From positions 1-32,593 of the forward strand of contig JAEDEG010000022.1 in the NCBI GenBank assembly GCA_016293435.1: a stretch of 32,593 nt of DNA. The letters are read 5' to 3'. Source of the DNA: Clostridia bacterium. Its GTDB lineage: Bacteria > Bacillota > Clostridia > UMGS1810. Positions 1-7,414 of this stretch are shown piece after piece; positions within the stretch are counted from its first letter, which is position 1; every line of letters starts with the position of its first letter. The notes beneath the pieces are model-generated. The model was not told the origin of the DNA. It worked only from the letters and a program-made list of their open reading frames with translations, and made no database searches. Made by a program: the position numbers and the translations under genes.

Positions 1-40
1 AGCCTAAATCCGGCTTTCAGCCCAGAAAATTCACTTAGAT

Positions 41-97
41 TATATTATCATTTTGAAGCCAAATTTGAGGTTTACACAAAATGAGGGATTGCCCCCC
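41..97 (-). repeat. Repeat module A, copy 1 (3' of rluA)
   Basis: Read on the minus strand, this begins with GGGGGGCAATCCCTC four bases after the rluA stop and ends in ATAATATA. It matches 23790-23846 on the plus strand at 54 of 57 positions without gaps, so the two copies are inverted relative to each other. Beyond position 40 the two sequences diverge. The outer 40 bases here hold a small hairpin (GGCT-TTC-AGCC, 12-22) and no gene. It resembles, from memory only, the GAGGGATTG-containing interspersed repeats of gut Clostridia. Confidence 0.85.
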
Positions 98-101
98 AAT
101 T

Positions 102-956
102 TTATATGAAATTTATTGGAATTTTTGAATCTACATGTATTGTTTCTCCTGTATAAGGATGTACAAATTCTATATGACAGCAATGCAATTTGTACACTTT
201 GTCATTATTGTATTTATTATCGTATAAAAAATCGTTTTCAAGAGGGTGGCCTATATAAGCTGTGTGAACTCTGATCTGGTGAGTTCTGCCGGTATATAGG
301 TTAAATTCCACCAAGCTTTTATTGTCTTTTTCGGACAATACATTATAGGTAGTTTTTGCATATTTACCGCTAGGGGAAATACATCTTTTTATAATACTGT
401 CGGTGCAACGGTCAATTGATTGTTCTATGGTTCCTGATTTATTTTGAAAGATTCCTCTGCACACGCCAAGATATTTTTTTACAATATTTTTATGATATTT
501 ATAAGTACACATTTTCGACGCACTGAACTGGTTTTTTGCGGCAAGAATAATTCCCGATGTATATCTGTCAAGTCGGGTAACAATATGAAATTCATCTTCT
601 TTTTTTCTTAAGTAAGCCAGAGCACGATTGGCCAGAGTGTCAGTATAGTGATTAGCGGATGGATGCACCGGCATGCCGGTTGGCTTATTTATACAGATTA
701 CATCTTCGTCTTCGTATAATATTTCTATCGGCAAATCGACTGATTCTACACTTTTATTGTCAATATGCGGTATATAAATCTTAATCATATCTCCGTATTG
801 AGTTTTGCTTCGTACCGTCACAGATTCACCATTAAGATATATCCCGTTTGAATTTTTTAATTTTGTTATTAATGCAGAAGATATACCCAAAATATTTTTT
901 AAAATATATTTGACATCAAAGTAGCCCGAACCGCACTCGAATTCCAATACTCTCAT
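102..956 (-). CDS. RluA-family 23S rRNA/tRNA pseudouridine synthase
   Basis: This enzyme isomerises specific uridines to pseudouridine in rRNA or tRNA in the cytoplasm. The 284-residue protein has an S4-like RNA-binding region at about residues 12-62. The RluA catalytic motif HxxxRLDxxTSG follows at 124-135, with D130 as the predicted nucleophile, and there is a GRTHQIRVH segment near 225. The length fits the RluA/RluD group. The start is ATG with AGGTGAG about three bases upstream. The gene lies downstream of the aldolase gene on the same strand, but the fba terminator hairpin (971-1002) ends just before its ribosome site, so it may depend on read-through or a promoter inside that interval. 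Which uridine it modifies cannot be told from sequence. Repeat module A begins four bases after its stop. Confidence 0.93.
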   Translation of the reverse strand: MRVLEFECGSGYFDVKYILKNILGISSALITKLKNSNGIYLNGESVTVRSKTQYGDMIKIYIPHIDNKSVESVDLPIEILYEDEDVICINKPTGMPVHPSANHYTDTLANRALAYLRKKEDEFHIVTRLDRYTSGIILAAKNQFSASKMCTYKYHKNIVKKYLGVCRGIFQNKSGTIEQSIDRCTDSIIKRCISPSGKYAKTTYNVLSEKDNKSLVEFNLYTGRTHQIRVHTAYIGHPLENDFLYDNKYNNDKVYKLHCCHIEFVHPYTGETIHVDSKIPINFI

Positions 957-970
957 TATCTCACCTACTT

Positions 971-1002
971 AGAAAAGGCACTGCATATGCAGTACCTTTT
1001 CT
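971..1002 (-). terminator. Intrinsic terminator after fba
   Basis: A 15-bp stem with one G-U wobble (arms 971-985 and 988-1002) surrounds the palindromic core TGCATATGCA. On the minus strand the 3' arm ends in CCTTTTCT. It lies 14 bases after the aldolase stop and about 15 bases before the rluA start, so it could also attenuate rluA. Confidence 0.75.
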
Positions 1003-1016
1003 TGTAAAAATGCAAT

Positions 1017-1880
1017 TTATGCTTTGTTAACAGAACCAAAAAGCTCCATTTTTTCTTTGACTGTAGCTTTAATAGCTTCAGCGCCGGGAGCAAGAAGCTT
1101 ACGGGGATCAAAGCCCTTGCCTTGTAAATCTTTACCTTCTTCAATATATTTTCTTGTTGCAGCTGCAAAAGATAACTGACATTCTGTATTTACATTAATT
1201 TTGGAAACACCAAGTGAAATTGCTTTTTTAATCATATCAGAAGGGATTCCTGTTCCGCCATGTAAAACCAATGGCATAGGATTGGTGGCTTTTCCTATTT
1301 CTTCCAAAACATCAAAACGCAGACCTGCCCAATTTTCGGGATATTTTCCGTGAATATTACCGATACCCGCAGCAAGCATGTCCACTCCGAGACCTGCAAT
1401 CATCTTGCATTCTTCAACATCTGCAACTTCTCCGTTTCCTACTACTCCATCTTCTTCGCCGCCAATTGCTCCAACTTCTGCCTCTACAGAAATACCCTTT
1501 TCGTTTGCAAGCTTAACAAGCTCTTTAGTTTTTTTAACGTTTTCAGCAATGGGATAATGTGAACCGTCAAACATTACAGATGTAAAGCCTGCTTCAATAC
1601 ACTTAAGAGCATGCTCGTAGCTGCCATGATCAAGATGAATAGCAACGGGAACAGTAATATTGAGCTCTTTGATCATTCCTTTAACCATACCCACAACAGT
1701 GGTATAACCGCACATATATTTGCCGGCACCTTCTGATACTCCAAGAATAACAGGTGAATTTAATTCCTGAGCTGTAAGAAGAATTGATTTTGCCCATTCC
1801 AAATTATTGATATTAAACTGTCCTACAGCGTATTTTTCGGCTTTTGCCTTTCTTAACATTTCTTTTGCTGATACTAACAT
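1017..1880 (-). CDS. fba: Class II fructose-bisphosphate aldolase
   Basis: This zinc-dependent aldolase reversibly cleaves fructose-1,6-bisphosphate into glyceraldehyde-3-phosphate and dihydroxyacetone phosphate in glycolysis and gluconeogenesis. The 287-residue protein carries the class II signatures: QFNINN at 21-26, the HLDHG motif at 82-86 (catalytic Asp84, zinc His85), further zinc histidines in the GNIHGKYP and VLHGGTG segments, and INVNTE near the C-terminus. Length is normal for the FbaA/GatY superfamily. Tagatose-bisphosphate aldolase is a possible alternative, but no tagatose or galactitol genes adjoin. The start is ATG with GGAGG eight to nine bases upstream. It has its own perfect consensus promoter (1917-1945) and terminator (971-1002), so it reads as a highly expressed single-gene unit. 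Confidence 0.93.
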   Translation of the reverse strand: MLVSAKEMLRKAKAEKYAVGQFNINNLEWAKSILLTAQELNSPVILGVSEGAGKYMCGYTTVVGMVKGMIKELNITVPVAIHLDHGSYEHALKCIEAGFTSVMFDGSHYPIAENVKKTKELVKLANEKGISVEAEVGAIGGEEDGVVGNGEVADVEECKMIAGLGVDMLAAGIGNIHGKYPENWAGLRFDVLEEIGKATNPMPLVLHGGTGIPSDMIKKAISLGVSKINVNTECQLSFAAATRKYIEEGKDLQGKGFDPRKLLAPGAEAIKATVKEKMELFGSVNKA

Positions 1881-1916
1881 TAAAAAATACCTCCAACAAT
1901 ATATTTAATATGCTTA

Positions 1917-1945
1917 ATTATACAATTTAATACATAATATGTCAA
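1917..1945 (-). promoter_or_regulatory. Consensus sigma-A promoter of fba
   Basis: On the minus strand, TTGACA (1940-1945) is followed after exactly 17 bases by TATAAT (1917-1922). Both hexamers match the vegetative consensus perfectly. The start codon at 1880 gives a short leader of about 30 bases with no visible riboswitch. Confidence 0.9.
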
Positions 1946-2053
1946 TAACAATAAGCTACAAATATTATATGTAAAAACACAAATATATAAGCCAGATGAC
2001 GATAAGAAAAATTAACCTTAACTGTATTTCCTTTCGATATCCGGATTATGGCT

Positions 2054-2764
2054 TTACATATTCAAATAATTTACAATTCCGCAGAATATGGAAAATGCAA
2101 TTTGTTTTTGATAAGATAACGTTTTAAGTTTTGCTTCCTCTTCTGCGTTAGACAAAAATCCACATTCTACAAGAATTGAAGGAATTTGAGAATCATTTAA
2201 GACAAAAATAGAGTTTTCACTGTTTTTTGCCTCTCTGGTATTGGATTCATCTGCAAAATTATGAAGAAATTTTTGTACAGACTCTGCTAAATTCTTGCTT
2301 TCGACAGACTTGCTTTGATAAAAAACCTGAGCACCTTTATATTTAGAATCATCAAATTTGTTCATATGAATGCTTATAAACAAATTTGCACCGCAAGATT
2401 GTTTGATTTCTTTTCTTTTTTTCATATCATCTCTTTTAATTTTTCGAATTTTTTCATCAAGGTTGTCGGCAATCGAATAGTCATTTTCTCTGGTATATAC
2501 CACCTTTGCACCCGATTGTTGAAGTAAAGAGCCAAGTTCTTTTGACACTGATAAATTTATCTCATGCTCAAGAGTACCGTTTTTTCCGACAGCTCCCCCA
2601 TCCGGAAGCCCGTGACCGGGATCTATTACCACAACAACACCGGATGTTAGGGGAGCAAGCGTCTCAGACACACTTTGGTCAGATTTAAGACATGTCGCAA
2701 GTGAAAATATTAAGACAAAAGAAAAAATTAATCTATAGATTTTTTTGCGATCTATAATGAACAA
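2054..2764 (-). CDS. CwlD-like N-acetylmuramoyl-L-alanine amidase
   Basis: This is an Amidase_3 family zinc enzyme that removes peptides from muramic acid in peptidoglycan. An N-terminal hydrophobic segment (about residues 10-27) looks like a signal peptide or anchor. The catalytic domain follows, with IDPGHG (first zinc His), the Glu in TLEHEINL, the His in ISIHMN, and the catalytic Glu in VECGFLSN. Size and layout match CwlD, which makes muramic delta-lactam in spore cortex, so a sporulation role is plausible but not shown. The frame extends upstream to a GTG at 2773, but that codon overlaps the GAGG ribosome site. TTG at 2764 sits eight bases after GAGG and is preferred. It is 73 bases downstream of the small membrane protein gene. 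Confidence 0.85.
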   Translation of the reverse strand: MFIIDRKKIYRLIFSFVLIFSLATCLKSDQSVSETLAPLTSGVVVVIDPGHGLPDGGAVGKNGTLEHEINLSVSKELGSLLQQSGAKVVYTRENDYSIADNLDEKIRKIKRDDMKKRKEIKQSCGANLFISIHMNKFDDSKYKGAQVFYQSKSVESKNLAESVQKFLHNFADESNTREAKNSENSIFVLNDSQIPSILVECGFLSNAEEEAKLKTLSYQKQIAFSIFCGIVNYLNM

Positions 2765-2837
2765 AAAATACACCTCAAATCAGAATTTATATTATAATAT
2801 TATTCCGAATTTGATGATATAATGTTACAATTCGTAT

Positions 2838-3401
2838 TTACTTGCCAATATTTTTCCCTTTTTTGTCACTTTGTGTTTTGTAAATAATCTTTGGAAGCAT
2901 TTTTTCGGTCAGACTAAAATTATACGATCCTGAAAAGTATGCAGTAACGCACGGGATATATATTATAATACAAACAATCAGACGCGGTATAAAATATTCA
3001 CGACCGAGATTGTCATTTGGCAACGGTAAAAAACCGGAAAATGTAAATTGTAAAACGGACTCGATTGTAATCAATATATCTGTATTGAACAGACATGTAA
3101 TTATCAAAAACATAGCATTAAAGATAAAAAACGGTAATCCAATTACGGCACCTTTTAAACGATTTTGTTTAAAAGGCTTTTCTCCCCTATCTAAATGATT
3201 ATTTTTTATAATAATATTTTTGCGTTCTTTATTACCAAGCTGCCAAAACGTTGAATGTATTGCCCAGATGAGAAGATACGCTGTAAATAAGCTAAAAAGC
3301 TTTGGAGGCATAATACTATTGTAGAATATTAGAGAAAAAGCCGAAAACAAAACTTGCATACCAATGCATTCCAAATTTATAAACCAATATTTATTATTCA
3401 T
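2838..3401 (-). CDS. Unknown four-helix membrane protein
   Basis: I do not recognise a family. The 187-residue protein has about four predicted membrane segments: near residues 10-32, 35-52, 85-105 and 135-160. A basic hydrophilic loop (KERKNIII...RGEKPFKQNR) lies between the second and third, and the C-terminal tail is lysine-rich. No catalytic motif is visible. The frame could begin five codons earlier (ATG at 3416), but those codons run through the GCGAGGT ribosome site; ATG at 3401 has GAGG at seven bases and is preferred. A good promoter lies at 3441-3469. It is followed on the same strand by the CwlD-like amidase, so a cell-envelope or sporulation link is possible by context only. Confidence 0.7.
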   Translation of the reverse strand: MNNKYWFINLECIGMQVLFSAFSLIFYNSIMPPKLFSLFTAYLLIWAIHSTFWQLGNKERKNIIIKNNHLDRGEKPFKQNRLKGAVIGLPFFIFNAMFLIITCLFNTDILITIESVLQFTFSGFLPLPNDNLGREYFIPRLIVCIIIYIPCVTAYFSGSYNFSLTEKMLPKIIYKTQSDKKGKNIGK

Positions 3402-3440
3402 AGTTTTACCTCGCATATGTATTTGAATTTAATTAACATT

Positions 3441-3469
3441 ATTATATAAAAAAATCGTGACAAAATCAA
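3441..3469 (-). promoter_or_regulatory. Sigma-A promoter for the small membrane protein gene
   Basis: On the minus strand, TTGATT (3464-3469), a 17-base spacer and TATAAT (3441-3446). It lies about 40 bases before the ATG at 3401 and probably also serves the downstream amidase gene. Confidence 0.8.
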
Positions 3470-3579
3470 GTGCAAATCCATATACAACTGTATAAAATTA
3501 TTAAAACTTATGTTATATTTTCTAAATTATTGATAATAATAGAAACAAATCAAAAAATGATACACATGGAGGTCAAATT

Positions 3580-4647
3580 ATGAAAATCCGCTTATTATCT
3601 GTTTATACAATTTTAATTTGTATTTTATTTAGTGCATGTAGCCAGGGAAATAATGATTCGGCAGATGCTCATGTTTTTTATTACACATATAGCGACACAT
3701 ATATCTCAAATGTACGTTCCGCTCTCGGAACAGCATTTAAAAATAACAATATAAGTTACCACGACTACGACAGCAACGGTAACCAGACAACTCAAACAGA
3801 ACAAGTTCAGACATCAATTACAAAAGGCGCAAAGGTGTTGGTAGTTAACATTGTAAATACCGGTTCCGACGATGCATCACAAGGTATAATATCTCAGGCA
3901 AAAAATGCAAATATTCCGGTAATATTTTTTAACCGAGAAGTGTCAGATGAGGTTATAAATAGCTATGAAAAGTGTGCATTTATCGGAACAGATGCCGAAG
4001 AAGCCGGTCACATGCAGGGAGAAATGATCGGTGAATACGTTGTAAGAAATTTTGATGAATTGGATTTAAACAAAGACGGTAAAATATCGTATATTTTATT
4101 CAAAGGTGAAGAAGGAAATAATGAAGCTATCTATAGAACACAATATTCAGTTGAAGACGCAAATAAAATCCTTAAAGAAGCCGGAAAAAATGAATTGGTA
4201 TTCTATGACCAGTCAAACCCGAACAAATACCTTGTTGATAAAAACGGACAATGGTCAGCAGCAGCATCAAACGAATATATGACAACTGCCCTAACTTCAT
4301 ATAATGAAGCTAACAATAATATGATTGAACTTGTTATATGCAATAATGACGGTATGGCTGAGGGGGCAATAACTGCTCTGAACTCTGCAGGATACAATCT
4401 TGGAAGTGAAAAAAAAATACCGGTTTTTGGTGTTGATGCAACAGATGCGGCGCAGGAACTTATAAAAAATAATAAAATGACCGGAACTATTAAGCAAGAT
4501 GCTGAAACAATGAGTGAAGCAATATCTCTTGTAACAAAAAACGCCATTGATGGTAAAAATTTGTTCGATGGTGCCGAAGAATTTCACAGTGATAAATCTG
4601 TTGCAAAGCTGCGTATCCCATACTCAAAATATATAACTGAAAATTAA
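3580..4647 (+). CDS. mglB: Galactose/glucose-type sugar-binding lipoprotein (MglB-like)
   Basis: This is the extracellular substrate-binding lipoprotein of a CUT2 sugar ABC transporter. It has a signal peptide with lipobox FSAC (lipidated Cys20) and a periplasmic-binding-protein type I fold of 355 residues. The calcium-site sequence DLNKDGKIS corresponds to the EF-hand-like loop of E. coli MglB. By recall alignment to MglB, several ligand residues are kept (Asp14, Asn91, Arg158, Trp183, Asn211, Asp236), while His152 is Asn, Asp154 is Glu, Asn256 is Gln and Phe16 is Tyr. It is therefore clearly of the galactose/glucose-binding family, but specificity may differ. It starts at ATG after GGAGG and heads an operon with mglA (33 bases on) and mglC. 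No convincing promoter was identified; an inverted repeat TATACA-AC-TGTATA lies at 3481-3494. Confidence 0.88.
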   Translation: MKIRLLSVYTILICILFSACSQGNNDSADAHVFYYTYSDTYISNVRSALGTAFKNNNISYHDYDSNGNQTTQTEQVQTSITKGAKVLVVNIVNTGSDDASQGIISQAKNANIPVIFFNREVSDEVINSYEKCAFIGTDAEEAGHMQGEMIGEYVVRNFDELDLNKDGKISYILFKGEEGNNEAIYRTQYSVEDANKILKEAGKNELVFYDQSNPNKYLVDKNGQWSAAASNEYMTTALTSYNEANNNMIELVICNNDGMAEGAITALNSAGYNLGSEKKIPVFGVDATDAAQELIKNNKMTGTIKQDAETMSEAISLVTKNAIDGKNLFDGAEEFHSDKSVAKLRIPYSKYITEN

Positions 4648-4680
4648 TTTCATTTATTACTCAGCATCGGAGGTCAAAAT

Positions 4681-6177
4681 TTGGATAATGTTTTATTGGA
4701 AATGAAAAATATCACAAAAGAATTTCCGGGTGTAAAAGCATTGAACAATGTCTCTCTTACCATTAAACGAGGTTCTGTTCACGCCTTGATGGGCGAAAAC
4801 GGTGCAGGGAAGTCTACGTTGATGAAGTGCTTGTTTGGAATATATACCAAAGATAGCGGCACAATTTACTTGGATGGCAAGGAAATTCATTTCAAAAATT
4901 CAAAAGAAGCTCTTGAAAACGGCGTAGCAATGGTTCATCAAGAGCTTAATCAAGCTCTAAAAAGAAATGTAATGGATAACATTTGGCTCGGGAGATATCC
5001 CACTAAGCTCGGTATAATTACCGATGAGCATAAAATGTATAACGATACTTTAGAAATATTTAAGTCGTTAAGTATTGACATCAATCCCAAAACAATGATG
5101 AATGAACTTCCGGTATCGCAAAGACAGATGGTTGAAATAGCCAAGGCCGTTTCATATAATTCTAAAATTATTGTATTTGACGAACCGACTTCATCTCTTA
5201 CCGAAAAAGAGGTTGACCATCTTTTTGAAATTATAAGGAAACTCAAATTAAAGGGATGTGGTATAATATATATATCACACAAGATGGAAGAAATTTTAAA
5301 TATTTCGGATCAGGTAACCATAATGCGTGATGGGACTTGGATAGCAACGGAAGACAGCAAAGATCTTACAATTGAAAAAATTATTAAACTAATGGTAGGC
5401 AGAGAACTGACAACAAGATTTCCCAAGAAAAACAATGTGCCCGGGGATATCGTACTAAAAGTAGAAAACCTGAGTTCATCTTATACAATATTAAAAAATG
5501 TATCGTTTGAACTGAGAAAGGGCGAAATACTTGGTGTGGCAGGGTTAGCCGGATCCGGGAGAACCGAGCTTCTCGAAAATATTTTTGGTATATCCGAAAG
5601 AAAATGCGGTAAGGTTATTCTGAACGGAAGGCATGTTGTTAACAACAATGCTGCTCAATCAATCAAAGAGGGGCTTGCACTGGTGACTGAAGAACGAAGA
5701 GCGAACGGTATATTTGGAATTTTGGATATATTGAATAATACCGTAATATCAAATCTGAAGAAATATAAAACAGCGAGATTTTTTTTAAGCAAAAGAAAAA
5801 TGCGTAGGGATACATCCTGGGCAATAAAATCAATGCGAATTAAAACACCTACTCAGGAAACACAAATCAGAACACTTTCCGGCGGTAATCAGCAAAAAGT
5901 CATATTTGGAAGATGGTTGCTGACGAATCCGGAGATTCTTATGCTTGATGAGCCGACACGAGGGATTGATGTTGGGGCAAAGTTTGAAATATATCAATTA
6001 ATAATTGAACTTGCCGAAAAAGGGAAATCCGTAATCATGGTTTCATCGGAGATGCCCGAACTTTTGGGAATATGTGACAGAATACTTGTAATGTCGGGAG
6101 GCAGAATCGCCGGAGAAGTGGTTGCCGCCGAAACTACTCAAGAAGAAATCATGACACTGGCAGCAAAATATGTATAA
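4681..6177 (+). CDS. mglA: Sugar ABC transporter ATP-binding protein (MglA-like)
   Basis: This double ATPase powers CUT2-family monosaccharide import. The 498-residue protein has two ABC domains. The first has a complete Walker A (GENGAGKST, 38-46), a degenerate signature (LPVSQRQ, 143-149) and Walker B (IVFDEPTSSL). The second has a degenerate Walker A (GLAGSGRTE, around 288-296), a good signature (LSGGNQQ, 399-405) and Walker B (LMLDEPTRGID). This asymmetry is normal for RbsA/MglA proteins. The start is TTG, seven bases after a GGAGGTC ribosome site nearly identical to that of mglB, which suggests matched translation. Its end overlaps the reading frame of mglC, whose ATG lies 16 bases after this stop. 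Confidence 0.93.
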   Translation: MDNVLLEMKNITKEFPGVKALNNVSLTIKRGSVHALMGENGAGKSTLMKCLFGIYTKDSGTIYLDGKEIHFKNSKEALENGVAMVHQELNQALKRNVMDNIWLGRYPTKLGIITDEHKMYNDTLEIFKSLSIDINPKTMMNELPVSQRQMVEIAKAVSYNSKIIVFDEPTSSLTEKEVDHLFEIIRKLKLKGCGIIYISHKMEEILNISDQVTIMRDGTWIATEDSKDLTIEKIIKLMVGRELTTRFPKKNNVPGDIVLKVENLSSSYTILKNVSFELRKGEILGVAGLAGSGRTELLENIFGISERKCGKVILNGRHVVNNNAAQSIKEGLALVTEERRANGIFGILDILNNTVISNLKKYKTARFFLSKRKMRRDTSWAIKSMRIKTPTQETQIRTLSGGNQQKVIFGRWLLTNPEILMLDEPTRGIDVGAKFEIYQLIIELAEKGKSVIMVSSEMPELLGICDRILVMSGGRIAGEVVAAETTQEEIMTLAAKYV

Positions 6178-6193
6178 TCAAAGAGGTAAACGA

Positions 6194-7264
6194 ATGGATA
6201 ATAATCTAAACTTTAAAAATAAAATTTTGGCATTTTCCGGTATAAACAGGAGAGAAAAAAAGAAATTAGTCACAGAATTTTTGATAAATAATTCACTGTA
6301 TATATTTATGATTGCGGCAATAATTGTAATTGAAATTATAAGTCCAAAATTTCTGTCCGTTCCGTCGATAGTAAATATAATTTCATTATCTGCAGCAAAT
6401 TTACCCATCGCGCTTGGAATAGCCGGATGTATAATACTGACCGGTACCGACTTATCAGCAGGGCGTATAGTAGGTCTTGTAGCGTGCATATCAGCATCAT
6501 TGCTGCAGTCAGACGGATATGCAAACAAGATGTTTCCCGATCTTGCAACCTTGCCGGTATATGTTGTTATACTTATCGCGCTTGTTATAGGTGGAATAGT
6601 CGGATTAATAAACGGATTTTGTACAGCCAAATTTCACTTGCACCCATTTATTGTAACGCTTTCTACACAGCTGATTGTGTATGGTATACTCTTGATTTAT
6701 CTCATGAACGGCAATAATAACGGGCAATCAATATCGGGACTTGACTCTTCCTACACAGACCTCATAAGCGGAAGCATATTGTCTATAGGGACAACAGCTA
6801 TTCCAAATTTTGTATGGTATTCTATAGTTATAACTGTAATAATGTGGTTTGTTTGGAATAAAACACGGTTTGGCAAAAACATGTTTGCTGTTGGGTCAAA
6901 TCCGGACGCTGCCAATGTATCCGGTGTTAATGTTACTGCAACAATTATAGCAGTATTTACTCTTGCTGGAGTGATGTATGGAGTTACCGGATTTATAGAA
7001 GCTGCAAGAATAGGATCTAATAGCGCAGCAACAGGTCTTAACTATGAACTCGATGCCATTGCAGCATGTGTAATTGGCGGTGTATCATTTGTAGGCGGTA
7101 TAGGCAAAATCAGAGGTGTGATTATTGGTGTAGTGCTTCTGAGAATTATATTTGTCGGTCTTACTTTCCTTGGTATTGATGCAAATATGCAATACGTTAT
7201 AAAAGGTCTTATTATCTTAGTTGCATGTGCCGTAGATATGAGAAAATATTTGGTGCGCAAGTAA
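6194..7264 (+). CDS. mglC: Sugar ABC transporter permease (MglC-like)
   Basis: This is the membrane permease of the CUT2 sugar transporter, in the BPD_transp_2 family. It is about 356 residues of mostly hydrophobic segments, with the family-typical GTDLSAGRIVGL stretch, the FGKNMFAVGSNPDAANVSGV cytoplasmic loop and the AACVIGGVSFVGGIGKIRG region near the C-terminus. An upstream in-frame ATG at 6170 overlaps mglA and lacks a ribosome site. The ATG at 6194 has AGAGGT seven bases upstream and is preferred. It closes the mgl operon, and a strong terminator follows at 7269-7312. Confidence 0.92.
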   Translation: MDNNLNFKNKILAFSGINRREKKKLVTEFLINNSLYIFMIAAIIVIEIISPKFLSVPSIVNIISLSAANLPIALGIAGCIILTGTDLSAGRIVGLVACISASLLQSDGYANKMFPDLATLPVYVVILIALVIGGIVGLINGFCTAKFHLHPFIVTLSTQLIVYGILLIYLMNGNNNGQSISGLDSSYTDLISGSILSIGTTAIPNFVWYSIVITVIMWFVWNKTRFGKNMFAVGSNPDAANVSGVNVTATIIAVFTLAGVMYGVTGFIEAARIGSNSAATGLNYELDAIAACVIGGVSFVGGIGKIRGVIIGVVLLRIIFVGLTFLGIDANMQYVIKGLIILVACAVDMRKYLVRK

Positions 7265-7268
7265 TTGT

Positions 7269-7312
7269 AAAGCTGGATTTGCAAATTAATGCAAATTCAG
7301 CTTTAATTTTTT
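7269..7312 (+). terminator. Intrinsic terminator of the mgl operon
   Basis: A 14-bp stem with a single G-U wobble (arms 7269-7282 and 7291-7304), an eight-base loop and a following AATTTTTT tract. It begins five bases after the mglC stop. Confidence 0.92.
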
Positions 7313-7347
7313 CAGTAAATACGCATTATTTTTTGTAAGTCTTGCTA

Positions 7348-7376
7348 TTGACTTTTTTATAAAATAAGCATATAAT
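7348..7376 (+). promoter_or_regulatory. Sigma-A promoter of thrS
   Basis: TTGACT (7348-7353), a 17-base spacer and TATAAT (7371-7376). Transcription would start near 7383, giving a leader of about 32 bases, too short for a T-box riboswitch. Confidence 0.9.
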
Positions 7377-7414
7377 AAAGAATATGTACATTTGATAATA
7401 ATGGAGGTAATGAC

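Noticed and set aside
965..1168. Short minus-strand frame overlapping the aldolase end
   Set aside because: It lies inside fba in another frame and across the terminator hairpin, with no supporting features.
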